From positions 1 through 33,747 of the forward strand of contig JAOPXM010000237.1 in assembly GCA_025965125.1 (NCBI GenBank): 33,747 nt of DNA, in the 5' to 3' direction. This document shows, piece by piece, positions 1 to 7,178 of the stretch (positions are counted from its first letter, which is position 1; each line of letters opens with the position of its first letter). The position numbers were made by a program, and so were the translations under genes. Source of the stretch: Nocardioides sp. (GTDB taxonomy: Bacteria > Actinomycetota > Actinomycetes > Propionibacteriales > Nocardioidaceae). Under the pieces are notes generated by a model that was not told the DNA's origin, made no database searches, and saw nothing but the letters and a program-made list of their open reading frames with translations.

Positions 1-291
1 GGGGGTGTCAAAGGGGCCGGGTTTCTCGAGCGTAGTTGAAGTCACACCGATTTGACCGAACTTGTGTCAAGATTCGCTTGACAACATTTCGACAGGGGTG
101 CATCGGGGTACTCTTGCGGTTGCGTCAGGAACGGCTTGACGCACCAGCTCGCCCTCCCGAAAGGCATTTCTCATGCGACGGATCAAGTACGTTCTGGCTC
201 GCACGATCCAGCTGGCCCAACGACGAAGCACCTCCGCCGGATACATCTGGGCGTAGGTATCTGCCCCGGTCACGAAGGTCCCGCACGGGAC
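1..291. other. Region upstream of the P450 gene, no convincing gene
   Basis: The P450 reading frame stays open back to position 136, but the translation before the GTG at 292 has no family character (rich in His, Pro and Gly) and I see no ribosome binding site at 136. I see no protein I would call on either strand. The only structure noted is a short inverted repeat at 65-83. The stretch may hold the P450 promoter or the truncated end of a gene outside the window. Confidence 0.4.
65..83. promoter_or_regulatory. Inverted repeat, possible operator
   Basis: TGTCAAG (65-71) and CTTGACA (77-83) form a perfect 7-bp inverted repeat with a 5-nt spacer. The right arm contains TTGACA, a match to a -35 element, but I see no good -10 at 16-18 nt. 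It could be a repressor site for the P450 transcript. No regulator gene is next to it. Confidence 0.25.
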
Positions 292-1698
292 GTGCCGCGA
301 GGTAGAGGTCCGACCCCGCGGCCACCCGGGCCTCCCGGTCGATTTCTCGTAGGGAATCTGCAGGACTACGAGGAAGACCGCCTGGGGTTCCTGATGGCCG
401 CGCAGGCGCGCTACGGCGGGCTGGTGTCGTTCGACAAGCGCACCACGATCGTCAACGACATCAGCCTTGCCCGCGAGATCCTCAAGTCTCGCGACGGCAT
501 CTTCCAGATCCGGGAGAACTTCCTCCAGGCGCGGCTCACGGACGCCGACATAGAAGAGACGCTGCGGGCCCGGATGCTCCTCAACCCGGGTCTGCGCCGC
601 ACCGCTGTCGAGGCGACGGCGCCGCAGGTCGCGAGGACGACCCGCGAGGTCCTGCGGGACTGGGACAACGCGGGAGGCGTGGACCCGGTCCCGTTGATCG
701 AGGAGATCACCTCACGAGCCGTCGCCGACTACTACTTCGGAGGCGATGGGCAGGCACTTCCGAAGCCCGTCGGGGCTCTTCTCGACGCCCTGTCCGTGGT
801 GATCGGGAACCCCCTCGCGCTGCCGCCCGGCCTGCACTCGAAGGCTCGCCGACGGATCCGGCGCCGCCACCGTGAGCTCAAGGAAATCGTTGTTCCACTG
901 CTCTGCCTGCGCGAGTCCGGGTCTGAGGCGCGCGACGACTTCGCTGCTCAGGTGGTGCGGTCGCGGGACCCAGAGGCGGGACAGTCGCTCGAACGCATCG
1001 CCGACCTGCTGATCGGGGCGATGCTGGCCGCGCATCGGGTTCCAGCCGCGGCCGGCGCCTGGCTTCTGATGCTGGTTGCGGACCATCCGCACGTGCTGGA
1101 CCGACTGGTCGAGGAGGCGCACCGGTTCGCGGCGCCGCGCCGACTCGCATCGTGTCCTTGCCCGACACTTCTCGGCGTCGGCGACGAGACCTGCAGCGGA
1201 GGGTCCGACTCGCCGCGCTACCCCTTCGCCACGGCCTGCGTCTACGAGACGCTCCGCCTCTACCCCGCGACCTGGTTGCTGGCCAGGGTCGCGGCCCGCG
1301 AGGTGGTGCTGGGCGACTATGCCTTCGGTGCCGGGCACCACTTCCTGATCAGCCCCTACGTGCTGCACCGGGACGAGGCCAGCTTCGAGGCGGCGGACTC
1401 GTTTCGGCCGGACAGGTGGCGAGGCCGTGCCCCGTCGTCGACCGGCGGCTTCATGGCGTTCGGACACGGCCAGCACGCCTGCCCCGGAGCCAGCTTCGCG
1501 GTCACGGTGCTCGTGACGATGCTGCTGACCGTGGTCGACGGTTGGCAGGTCAACCGGCTACCGACAACCGTGCGGCCCAACCCGCGGACCACGCTTCTGC
1601 CGGACGGACTCCGGCTGGCCTTCATCTCCCGGGCGAGCGCCGGACCGGAGGTCCTCCCGGGCGTTGCCCAGCGGCAAGGTCAGGCAGTCGCGATCTGA
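292..1698 (+). CDS. Cytochrome P450 with atypical I-helix
   Basis: This is a soluble bacterial-type P450 of about 468 aa, a heme-thiolate oxidase. The proline-rich start (PPGPPG) leads into the fold. The K-helix ExxR is in YETLRL (E319, R322), and the heme loop FGHGQHACPG places the thiolate ligand at Cys397. The I-helix reads MLAAHRVPAAAGAW near residues 244-257, where most P450s have A-G-x-(D/E)-T. Arg stands at the acid position and Val-Pro follow, so the usual proton-delivery pair is absent. I chose GTG 292 because it gives a normal length and starts just before the proline-rich hinge; the frame is open to 136, so the start is uncertain. No ferredoxin or reductase gene is adjacent. Its 3' end overlaps the convergent zinc-finger gene by 19 nt. 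The substrate is unknown. Confidence 0.85.
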   Translation: MPRGRGPTPRPPGPPGRFLVGNLQDYEEDRLGFLMAAQARYGGLVSFDKRTTIVNDISLAREILKSRDGIFQIRENFLQARLTDADIEETLRARMLLNPGLRRTAVEATAPQVARTTREVLRDWDNAGGVDPVPLIEEITSRAVADYYFGGDGQALPKPVGALLDALSVVIGNPLALPPGLHSKARRRIRRRHRELKEIVVPLLCLRESGSEARDDFAAQVVRSRDPEAGQSLERIADLLIGAMLAAHRVPAAAGAWLLMLVADHPHVLDRLVEEAHRFAAPRRLASCPCPTLLGVGDETCSGGSDSPRYPFATACVYETLRLYPATWLLARVAAREVVLGDYAFGAGHHFLISPYVLHRDEASFEAADSFRPDRWRGRAPSSTGGFMAFGHGQHACPGASFAVTVLVTMLLTVVDGWQVNRLPTTVRPNPRTTLLPDGLRLAFISRASAGPEVLPGVAQRQGQAVAI

Positions 1699-2063
1699 TC
1701 GTCCGCGCGCACCTCGGCGAAGCGCTCCCAGGCTGCCTGGCGCGACGTTCCGAGGGCCTTTCCGATCTCGGCCCAGGACAGATTTCGAGACCGAGCCAGT
1801 CGAACCCAATCGACCAGGAACTCGTTGACCTGGTCGGCGGTCTGGGCGATCAAGGGGAGCTTGCTCAGCAGCTCGGTGTCGCTCATGGACTCCCAGGGTG
1901 GCCTGGAGATGGCGGCGGTGCGCTTCTTGGAGGAGAGGACGCCGTGGTAGTACTCCAGGCAGTCGGCGCACATCATTGCGCCGAGACCGCCGGCGAACTT
2001 GGTCTTGCGGGTGCCGTGGATCCCGCAAAAGGAACACATCTTGCTGGCGGGGCTGAAGTCCAT
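1680..2063 (-). CDS. ClpX-type zinc-finger protein with C-terminal HTH
   Basis: This is a small protein of 127 aa. Residues 10-35 hold C10-x2-C13 and C32-x2-C35, the four-cysteine zinc finger found at the N-terminus of the unfoldase ClpX, where it binds adaptors and substrates. There is no AAA+ domain. The C-terminal part (about 75-120, with LSWAEIGKALGTSRQAAWERF) looks like a helix-turn-helix. The combination suggests a DNA-binding protein that may dimerise through, or contact Clp partners by, the zinc finger. ATG 2063 has AGAGGA about 9 nt upstream; a TTG at 2084 is in frame but poorer. It is convergent with, and overlaps, the P450 gene. The function is inferred from domains only. Confidence 0.75.
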   Translation of the reverse strand: MDFSPASKMCSFCGIHGTRKTKFAGGLGAMMCADCLEYYHGVLSSKKRTAAISRPPWESMSDTELLSKLPLIAQTADQVNEFLVDWVRLARSRNLSWAEIGKALGTSRQAAWERFAEVRADDQIATA

Positions 2064-2202
2064 CCCAAGATCCTCTCGTGCCAACGACCTGAAGGGGTCG
2101 ATACGTCAATGATGCCTTGTCTCACGCGATCTTGTGGCCAGCACCGAAGATGACCAGCCGTCCGTCGGCCAGAACCGCGACGGATCTGACGCTGCGAGGT
2201 GA

Positions 2203-2208
2203 TAGGAC
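2203..2208 (+). promoter_or_regulatory. Putative -10 of a leaderless transcript (lipoprotein gene)
   Basis: TAGGAC lies exactly 6 nt before the GTG at 2215, the same layout as several other genes in this window. The last base is C rather than T, so the match is weaker. Confidence 0.35.
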
Positions 2209-2214
2209 GGACGT

Positions 2215-3657
2215 GTGAACCAGCGGGGCACCGGTGCGCTGGCGGGGGTACTCACCGCCGTCGTGCTCGCGCTCGCCGCTTGTGGTTCCCAGCTGAGCCC
2301 GGACACGGTGTCCGCCGTCAACAAGGGCGTCGCGGAAGGCCTGCTCGTGACTCCCGCGCCGGCCGCCGACCAGTCGCCCACCCGGGCGCCCGCGGCCGAC
2401 GTCGCGGGTGGCACCCAGACACCGAACGACGTCCAGGCCGGACACGGCTCCGGACCCGCAGAAGGAGATGCACAGCTTCCCGGCCAGCCGTCGGCGCCGG
2501 GCGCCGGGACCAGCCGCGGGTCCTGCGACGGGTTCCGCAACCAGGCCGGCGTCACGGACGACCGGATCGTGATCGCCAACGCATCCGACATCAGCGGACC
2601 CGTGCCGGGTCTGTTCGAGGCAACCCAGGACGCGGTCCGCGCCTTTGCGGCGTACTTCAACGCCGCCCACGACATCTGCGGACGCAAGCTCGAGGTGCTC
2701 ACGCTGGACACCCGGACCGAGCCCGGCGCGGACCAGCAGGCCTACGCCGCGGCCTGCTCCCGGGCCTTCGCGGCGGTCGGGTCGATGGCGGCGTTCGACT
2801 CCGGGGGTGCCCAGACCGCGGAGGACTGCGGGCTGCCGGACCTGCGGGCCACCATCGTCACCCACGCGCGCGACCAGTGCGACACGTGTTTCGCAACCCA
2901 GGCCGGCAGCCCCGACGAGTTCCCGAACTCGGTGCCCGACTATCTGGTCGGGAGCTTCCCGGAGGCGGCGCGACACGCGGCCTACCTGTGGATGGACGCG
3001 GGTCCCGCTCGCGAGAACGCGGCGACAACCATCGCGGCGATGGAGAAACGGGGGGTGCAGTTCGCCTACACGGCCGGCATCGACGTCGCCGAGTTCAACT
3101 ACGCGCCGTACGTCCAGCAGCTGAAGGCCCACCATGTGCAGTGGGTCCAGTTCCTCGGCGCCTACCAGGAGGCCGTGCGATTTGCCCACGCGATGCGCCA
3201 GCAGAGCTTCGATCCTGACCTGTTCCTGCTCGATGCCACCGCCTATGACCCGAACTTCGTCGAGGCCGGGGGAGACGACGTCGACGGCGTGCGTCTCTTC
3301 GTGAACTTCACACCGTTCGAGGAGGCCGACGCCACGCGGGAGCTGCGGCTCTACGTCGACTGGCTCCAGCAGGTGAAGCCTGGTGCGGTGGCGACGTACG
3401 ACGGACTGTTCGCGTGGTCTGCCGCGCGGCTCTTCACCGAGCAGGCGCTGGCGCTCGGGGGCGACCTCTCCCGCGCCCACCTGATCGACCGGTTGCGTCG
3501 CGTCGACAACTGGACCGACCACGGCGTTCACGCACCTCAGCACGTCGGCAACAACACCAGCGGCGGCTGCTGGAGGTTCCTGCGTCTCGACGGGGACCAC
3601 TGGGTGCCGGAAGGCGGGAGCAGCTACCGGTGCGGAGGCCTGACGACGGTGAGCTGA
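2215..3657 (+). CDS. ABC-type substrate-binding lipoprotein (type-1 periplasmic fold), orphan
   Basis: A protein of 480 aa. Residues 1-23 form a lipoprotein signal ending in the lipobox LAAC, with Cys23 as the lipidation site, so the mature protein should be anchored outside the membrane. Residues 24-105 are a Pro/Ala/Gly-rich linker. From about 113 on it resembles the Leu/Ile/Val-type binding proteins (type-1 periplasmic fold): the start TDDRIVIANASDISGP, a duplicated alpha/beta architecture, and YDGLFAWSAARLFTEQAL near the end. Several cysteines suggest disulfides. Such proteins normally deliver ligand to an ABC importer, but no permease or ATPase gene is beside it, so it may serve a distant transporter or act as a sensor. 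The start is GTG 2215. Confidence 0.8.
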   Translation: MNQRGTGALAGVLTAVVLALAACGSQLSPDTVSAVNKGVAEGLLVTPAPAADQSPTRAPAADVAGGTQTPNDVQAGHGSGPAEGDAQLPGQPSAPGAGTSRGSCDGFRNQAGVTDDRIVIANASDISGPVPGLFEATQDAVRAFAAYFNAAHDICGRKLEVLTLDTRTEPGADQQAYAAACSRAFAAVGSMAAFDSGGAQTAEDCGLPDLRATIVTHARDQCDTCFATQAGSPDEFPNSVPDYLVGSFPEAARHAAYLWMDAGPARENAATTIAAMEKRGVQFAYTAGIDVAEFNYAPYVQQLKAHHVQWVQFLGAYQEAVRFAHAMRQQSFDPDLFLLDATAYDPNFVEAGGDDVDGVRLFVNFTPFEEADATRELRLYVDWLQQVKPGAVATYDGLFAWSAARLFTEQALALGGDLSRAHLIDRLRRVDNWTDHGVHAPQHVGNNTSGGCWRFLRLDGDHWVPEGGSSYRCGGLTTVS

Positions 3658-3674
3658 TCCGTCGACCGACCCGG

Positions 3675-4673
3675 TCAGACGTTGACAGCGATCTTTCCCC
3701 GTACCTTTCCGGCGTCGAGGTCGCGCATGGCGTCCGGCACCTGCTCAAGGGAGGCGACTCGATCGATGCTTGGCGTCACCTTGCCCGTCACGATGAGCTC
3801 GGTCAGGCGCTCGAGGTCGGCTGCGGTCTGCTTGCAGACGAACATGGTCAGCCGCTGGCGAAGGAACGGTGACAGGGCCAGGGCTCGCAGCTGGCGGCTC
3901 ATGCCCGTCAGCTGACCACCGTTCTCGCCGCCCACGATGACGGCCGTGCCGCGGGGCGTGAGAGCGCGACGGAGGCGGGACAAGGACGGGTTGCCGCCGA
4001 TATCGAGGATCAGGTCGTAGCGTCGCGTGCCGGCGGCGAAGTCTTCTTGGGTGTAGTCGATGACGTGGTCGGCGCCGAGTGATCGCACCAGGTCGAGCTT
4101 GGCCCTGCTGCACACGCCGGTGACCTCGGCCCCGAAAGCCTTGGCCAGCTGTACGGCGTAGGAGCCGACGCCGCCCGAGGCCCCGATGACCAGCACCTGG
4201 TGCCCCGCCTCGACGTGGCCGACATCGGTCAGTGCCTGGACCGCGGTGAGGGCTGAGACGGGCACGACGGCGGCCTGCTCCCAGGTGAGCTCGGCCGGCT
4301 TGCGGGCGAGCTTGTCCTCGCGCGCGGCGGCATACTCGGCGAAGGAACCCCGGGCGATTCCGAAGACTTCGTCGCCGGGGGAGAACCTCCTTACTGCCGA
4401 GCCCAACGCCACCACCGTGCCCGCGACGTCGATCCCGATCACCGGTTGCCTCGGCCCCCGCATTCCCATGAAGAGGCGCATCACGTATGGCCGCCCGGTC
4501 ATGAGGTGCCAGGTGCCGCGGTCCAGGCCGGCGGCGTGCACCCGCACCAGCACTTCGTCGTCGGCGATCTCGGGTCGGGCGATCCGTCCGAGGCGCAGCT
4601 GGTCGGCCGACCCGTACGTGTCCTGGACGATGGCCCGCATCGTGGTGGTGGATGTCGGGGCAGTGGTGGACAT
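3675..4673 (-). CDS. Zinc-independent MDR oxidoreductase (quinone reductase-like, NAD(P)-dependent)
   Basis: A protein of 332 aa of the medium-chain dehydrogenase/reductase superfamily. The N-terminal GroES-like catalytic domain includes GIDVAGTVVALGSAVRRFSP. The Rossmann domain has the nucleotide loop VIGASGGVGSYAVQLAK and then GADHVIDYTQEDF. I do not see the catalytic Cys/His zinc ligands or the four-cysteine structural zinc lobe, which places it with quinone oxidoreductase-like members. The ATG at 4673 has AAGAGG about 6 nt upstream. It is divergent from a TetR gene, and the 87-nt gap contains two matching palindromes, so it is very likely the target of that repressor. The physiological substrate is unknown, probably a small electrophile or quinone. 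Confidence 0.88.
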   Translation of the reverse strand: MSTTAPTSTTTMRAIVQDTYGSADQLRLGRIARPEIADDEVLVRVHAAGLDRGTWHLMTGRPYVMRLFMGMRGPRQPVIGIDVAGTVVALGSAVRRFSPGDEVFGIARGSFAEYAAAREDKLARKPAELTWEQAAVVPVSALTAVQALTDVGHVEAGHQVLVIGASGGVGSYAVQLAKAFGAEVTGVCSRAKLDLVRSLGADHVIDYTQEDFAAGTRRYDLILDIGGNPSLSRLRRALTPRGTAVIVGGENGGQLTGMSRQLRALALSPFLRQRLTMFVCKQTAADLERLTELIVTGKVTPSIDRVASLEQVPDAMRDLDAGKVRGKIAVNV

Positions 4674-4701
4674 GGGGGCCTCTTTTGGATGAAGGAGTTG
4701 T

Positions 4702-4714
4702 CGTACTTTGTACG
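4702..4714. promoter_or_regulatory. TetR operator copy 1
   Basis: CGTAC-TTT-GTACG is a perfect 5-bp inverted repeat with a 3-nt centre. It lies between the divergent oxidoreductase and TetR genes. A second copy of the same half-sites is centred 23 bp away, which is about two helical turns, as expected for two dimers bound on the same face of the DNA. Confidence 0.75.
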
Positions 4715-4724
4715 GAGACGTTAT

Positions 4725-4737
4725 CGTACATAGTACG
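4725..4737. promoter_or_regulatory. TetR operator copy 2
   Basis: CGTAC-ATA-GTACG has half-sites identical to copy 1 with a different centre. The symmetry extends one more base on each side (T4724/A4738). It ends 23 nt before the TetR start codon, so bound repressor would block that gene's promoter and allow autoregulation. Confidence 0.75.
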
Positions 4738-4760
4738 AAACAGCGACAGCCGGGAGAGAC

Positions 4761-5411
4761 ATGTCTGAACCAGTAAGCGGCAGGCGCCCGCGGCTGAGTC
4801 GCGAGCGCGTGCTGCGGGCGGCCGTCGACGTCGCCGACGCGGGTGGCCTAGCAGCGCTGACGATCCGCTCGCTCGCCGACGCGCTGGGCGTCAAGCCGAT
4901 GTCTGTCTATTACTACGTCGCGAACAAGGACGAGATCCTCTATGGGATCGTCGACATCGTCTTCAGCGAGATCGAGCTGCCCACGATCGGGGGGGACTGG
5001 CGCTCGGAGATGCGCCGTCGCGCCACGTCAGCGCGTGCCGTACTGCGCCGTCACCCCTGGGCGATCGGTCTTCTGGAATCGCGCACCAGTCCGGGACCAG
5101 CAACGCTTCGGCACCATGACACGGTCCTCGGCACCCTGCGGGCAGGTGGCTTCTCCCTGGAGAAGACGGCCCATGCCTACGCCCTGATCGACACGTTCGT
5201 CTACGGGTTCGCACTCCAGGAGGCCGGCCTGCCCTTCGACGGCCCCAACACGGTCGCCGACGTTGCCGAACCGATCATGGAGCGGTTCATGACTGGCGAG
5301 TACCCACACATGGTCGAGATGGCCACGCAGTTCTACTTCCGGCCGGGCTACGACTTCGGCTCCGAGTTCGAGTTCGGCCTCGAACTGATCCTCGACGGAC
5401 TGGCAAGCTGA
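4761..5411 (+). CDS. TetR/AcrR family repressor
   Basis: A protein of 216 aa. The N-terminal HTH (about residues 12-60) has the family pattern: RERVLRAAVDVADAGG, then LTIRSLADALGVKPMSVYYYVANKDEIL. The C-terminal part is an all-helical ligand and dimer domain of the TetR_C type (YALIDTFVYGFALQE). The ATG at 4761 has GGGAGAG a few nt upstream. It is divergent from the MDR oxidoreductase, with two identical operator half-site pairs between them, so it likely represses both genes and is released by a substrate of the oxidoreductase. The ligand cannot be read from the sequence. Confidence 0.9.
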   Translation: MSEPVSGRRPRLSRERVLRAAVDVADAGGLAALTIRSLADALGVKPMSVYYYVANKDEILYGIVDIVFSEIELPTIGGDWRSEMRRRATSARAVLRRHPWAIGLLESRTSPGPATLRHHDTVLGTLRAGGFSLEKTAHAYALIDTFVYGFALQEAGLPFDGPNTVADVAEPIMERFMTGEYPHMVEMATQFYFRPGYDFGSEFEFGLELILDGLAS

Positions 5412-5467
5412 TCGGCTGGCCGACGACGCCGCTCATCGACATCGTCCGCGGTTGGGTCTGAGAACCC

Positions 5468-6136
5468 TCAGGCGGGGCGGGCGACGGCCGCCAGAGTCAT
5501 CTGGCCGAGCCAGCGCGGCACGTCGCGGGCACCCGGGCCGGACACCGCGACGAGCTCGTTCTTCAGGGCCCGCGACCAGTCGCGATCTCCGCGCCAGATC
5601 TCGGTGAGGGTCCGCAGGGTGGTGTTGAGTGTGGCTGACACCTCGAAGCCGGGGTCGTTGTCGCACACGTCGGGCTCGTCACCGGTCACGCAGAGCCACC
5701 AACGCGCCACCCGCGGCGGAACGTCGTCGAACTCGAAGGCGACGACGGTGCGATCGCGTGGCCACTGGTCGAGCGGGACGGTCCGGCGGATGTCCCACAT
5801 CAGCAGGTGCGGATCCAGGTCCTCCTCTCCGAGCTGCCCGACCCAGCGCACTCCCCAGGCCCCGAGCGCTCCCACGATCTCGCGCAGCTCCTCACCGCAG
5901 GGAGTGAGTGTGTAGTTGCTGCGCCCTTCATGGACCTCGCGGCGGACGAGGCCGGCGCGCTCCAGGGTGCGCAGCCGCTTGGACAACAGCGCCGGCGACA
6001 TCTTCGGGTTGCCCCGGCGCAGATCGTTGAAGTGGGTGCTGCCGGCGAGCAGCTCGCGGACGACGAGCATCGTCCAGCGCTCGTCGAGCAGCTCCATCGC
6101 CTTCGCGACGGGGCAGAACTGACCGTAGGACGTCAT
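5468..6136 (-). CDS. HxlR-type winged-helix regulator with C-terminal extension
   Basis: A protein of 222 aa. Residues 1-100 are a typical HxlR winged helix: FCPVAKAMELLDERWTMLVVREL, then FNDLRRGNPKMSPALLSKRLRTLERAGLVRRE, with a cysteine at position 8 near the N-terminus as in redox- or aldehyde-sensing HxlR members. Most HxlR proteins are about 110-130 aa; this one carries about 120 further residues, perhaps a sterol-carrier-like ligand domain. I chose ATG 6136 because AGGAGG lies about 6 nt upstream; the open frame continues to 6265, but that part is not protein-like. It is divergent from a methyltransferase, and an imperfect inverted repeat lies between the two. It is convergent with the TetR gene. 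Confidence 0.88.
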   Translation of the reverse strand: MTSYGQFCPVAKAMELLDERWTMLVVRELLAGSTHFNDLRRGNPKMSPALLSKRLRTLERAGLVRREVHEGRSNYTLTPCGEELREIVGALGAWGVRWVGQLGEEDLDPHLLMWDIRRTVPLDQWPRDRTVVAFEFDDVPPRVARWWLCVTGDEPDVCDNDPGFEVSATLNTTLRTLTEIWRGDRDWSRALKNELVAVSGPGARDVPRWLGQMTLAAVARPA

Positions 6137-6177
6137 GTGAGCCTCCTGCGGACAGTAGACGCCGACGGCCCGGCCGG

Positions 6178-6225
6178 CGCCAGTACAGATCGTGAACTGC
6201 TGCCGATTCAGATCTGGCACTGGCG
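6178..6225. promoter_or_regulatory. Interrupted inverted repeat between HxlR and methyltransferase genes
   Basis: CGCCAGT (6178-6184) pairs with ACTGGCG (6219-6225), and inside them CAGATC (6186-6191) pairs with GATCTG (6211-6216). A one- or two-base bulge separates the two stem parts, and the central gap is 19 nt. The half-sites are about three helical turns apart. It lies in the only intergenic space shared by the divergent genes, so it is a good candidate operator for the HxlR protein. Confidence 0.5.
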
Positions 6226-6276
6226 GATGCGGCCGTCCGGATCGAACCTTGACGAACCCGACCAAGGAGAACCGAG

Positions 6277-7098
6277 ATGACCGAGCAGACCGCCCCCACC
6301 CCCGACATCAAGACCAAGCACCGCGCGATGTGGGCTCTGGGCGACTACGCGTCCGTGGCAGCGGACGTGATCCCGGCACTCGGCCCGATCCTGGTCGAGG
6401 CCTGCGGGATCGGCCCGGGTGACCGGGTCCTCGACGTGGCTGCAGGCTCCGGAAACGCCGCCATTCCCGCTGCCGGTGCCGGGGCGGAGGTCGTCGCGTC
6501 CGACCTGACCCCGGAGCTGCTCGAAGCCGGGCAGAGGGACGCCGAGGCTCTCGGCCTGGCGCTCACCTGGCGCGAGGCCGACGCGGAGGCGCTGCCCTTC
6601 GCGGACGACGAGTTCGACAAGGTCATCTCCTGTGTCGGAGTGATGTTCGCGCCGTTCCACCAGGCCAGCGCCGACGAGCTGGTTCGGGTCTGTCGGGCCG
6701 GCGGCACCATCGGCCTGATCAACTGGACACCCGGTGGTTTCATCGGTCAGATGTTCGCGACCATGAAGCCGTATGCCCCGCCGCCGCCCGCTGGCGCGCA
6801 GCCGCCGCCACTGTGGGGGAGCGAGGAGCACGTGCGCTCGCTCCTGGGCGATCGCGTGACAGACGTCGTGGCTCGCACCGAGATGCTCACCGTGGACTGC
6901 TTCGACTCACCCGAGAGCTTCCGAGACTTCTTCAAGGCCTGCTACGGCCCGACGATCGCGGTCTACCGGGCGATCGCAGACGACCCGAGCAAGATCGAGT
7001 CTCTCGACGCCGAGCTCGCCGATCTGGCCCGTCGCCACGACACGGGCGACGGGGCCATGCAGTGGGAGTACCTGCTGTTCACCGCCGACAAGGCCTGA
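6277..7098 (+). CDS. Class I SAM-dependent methyltransferase
   Basis: A protein of 273 aa. The SAM-binding motif I is VLDVAAGSGNAAIPAA, about residues 51-66. It is followed by an acidic end of beta-2 (VVASDLTPELL) and the post-I/II region ADAEALPFADDEFDKVISCVGVMF, typical of the UbiE/Methyltransf_11/25 type. The acceptor is probably a small molecule, but the sequence does not show which. A proline-rich loop (PYAPPPPAGAQPPP) sits mid-protein. The ATG at 6277 has AAGGAG about 8 nt upstream. It is divergent from the HxlR regulator, which likely controls it. Confidence 0.85.
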   Translation: MTEQTAPTPDIKTKHRAMWALGDYASVAADVIPALGPILVEACGIGPGDRVLDVAAGSGNAAIPAAGAGAEVVASDLTPELLEAGQRDAEALGLALTWREADAEALPFADDEFDKVISCVGVMFAPFHQASADELVRVCRAGGTIGLINWTPGGFIGQMFATMKPYAPPPPAGAQPPPLWGSEEHVRSLLGDRVTDVVARTEMLTVDCFDSPESFRDFFKACYGPTIAVYRAIADDPSKIESLDAELADLARRHDTGDGAMQWEYLLFTADKA

Positions 7099-7166
7099 TG
7101 CCCTGACCGAGGGGCCGTCGGCCCACCCGCCGCCGACGTTCAGGTCATCGGCAGGTGAGCCGCCCC

Positions 7167-7172
7167 TATGCT
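7167..7172 (+). promoter_or_regulatory. Putative -10 of a leaderless transcript (glycosyltransferase gene)
   Basis: TATGCT followed by 6 nt and then ATG 7179. Transcription would start at the A of the start codon. No Shine-Dalgarno sequence is visible before this ATG. Confidence 0.5.
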
Positions 7173-7178
7173 GGCCTC

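Noticed and set aside
136-291. N-terminal extension of the P450 frame
   Set aside because: No ribosome binding site at 136 and no similarity to P450 N-termini; GTG 292 gives a normal protein.
7112-7124. Short hairpin GGGCC-GTC-GGCCC after the methyltransferase
   Set aside because: A 5-bp stem with a 3-nt loop is common by chance at this base composition; I do not call it a terminator.
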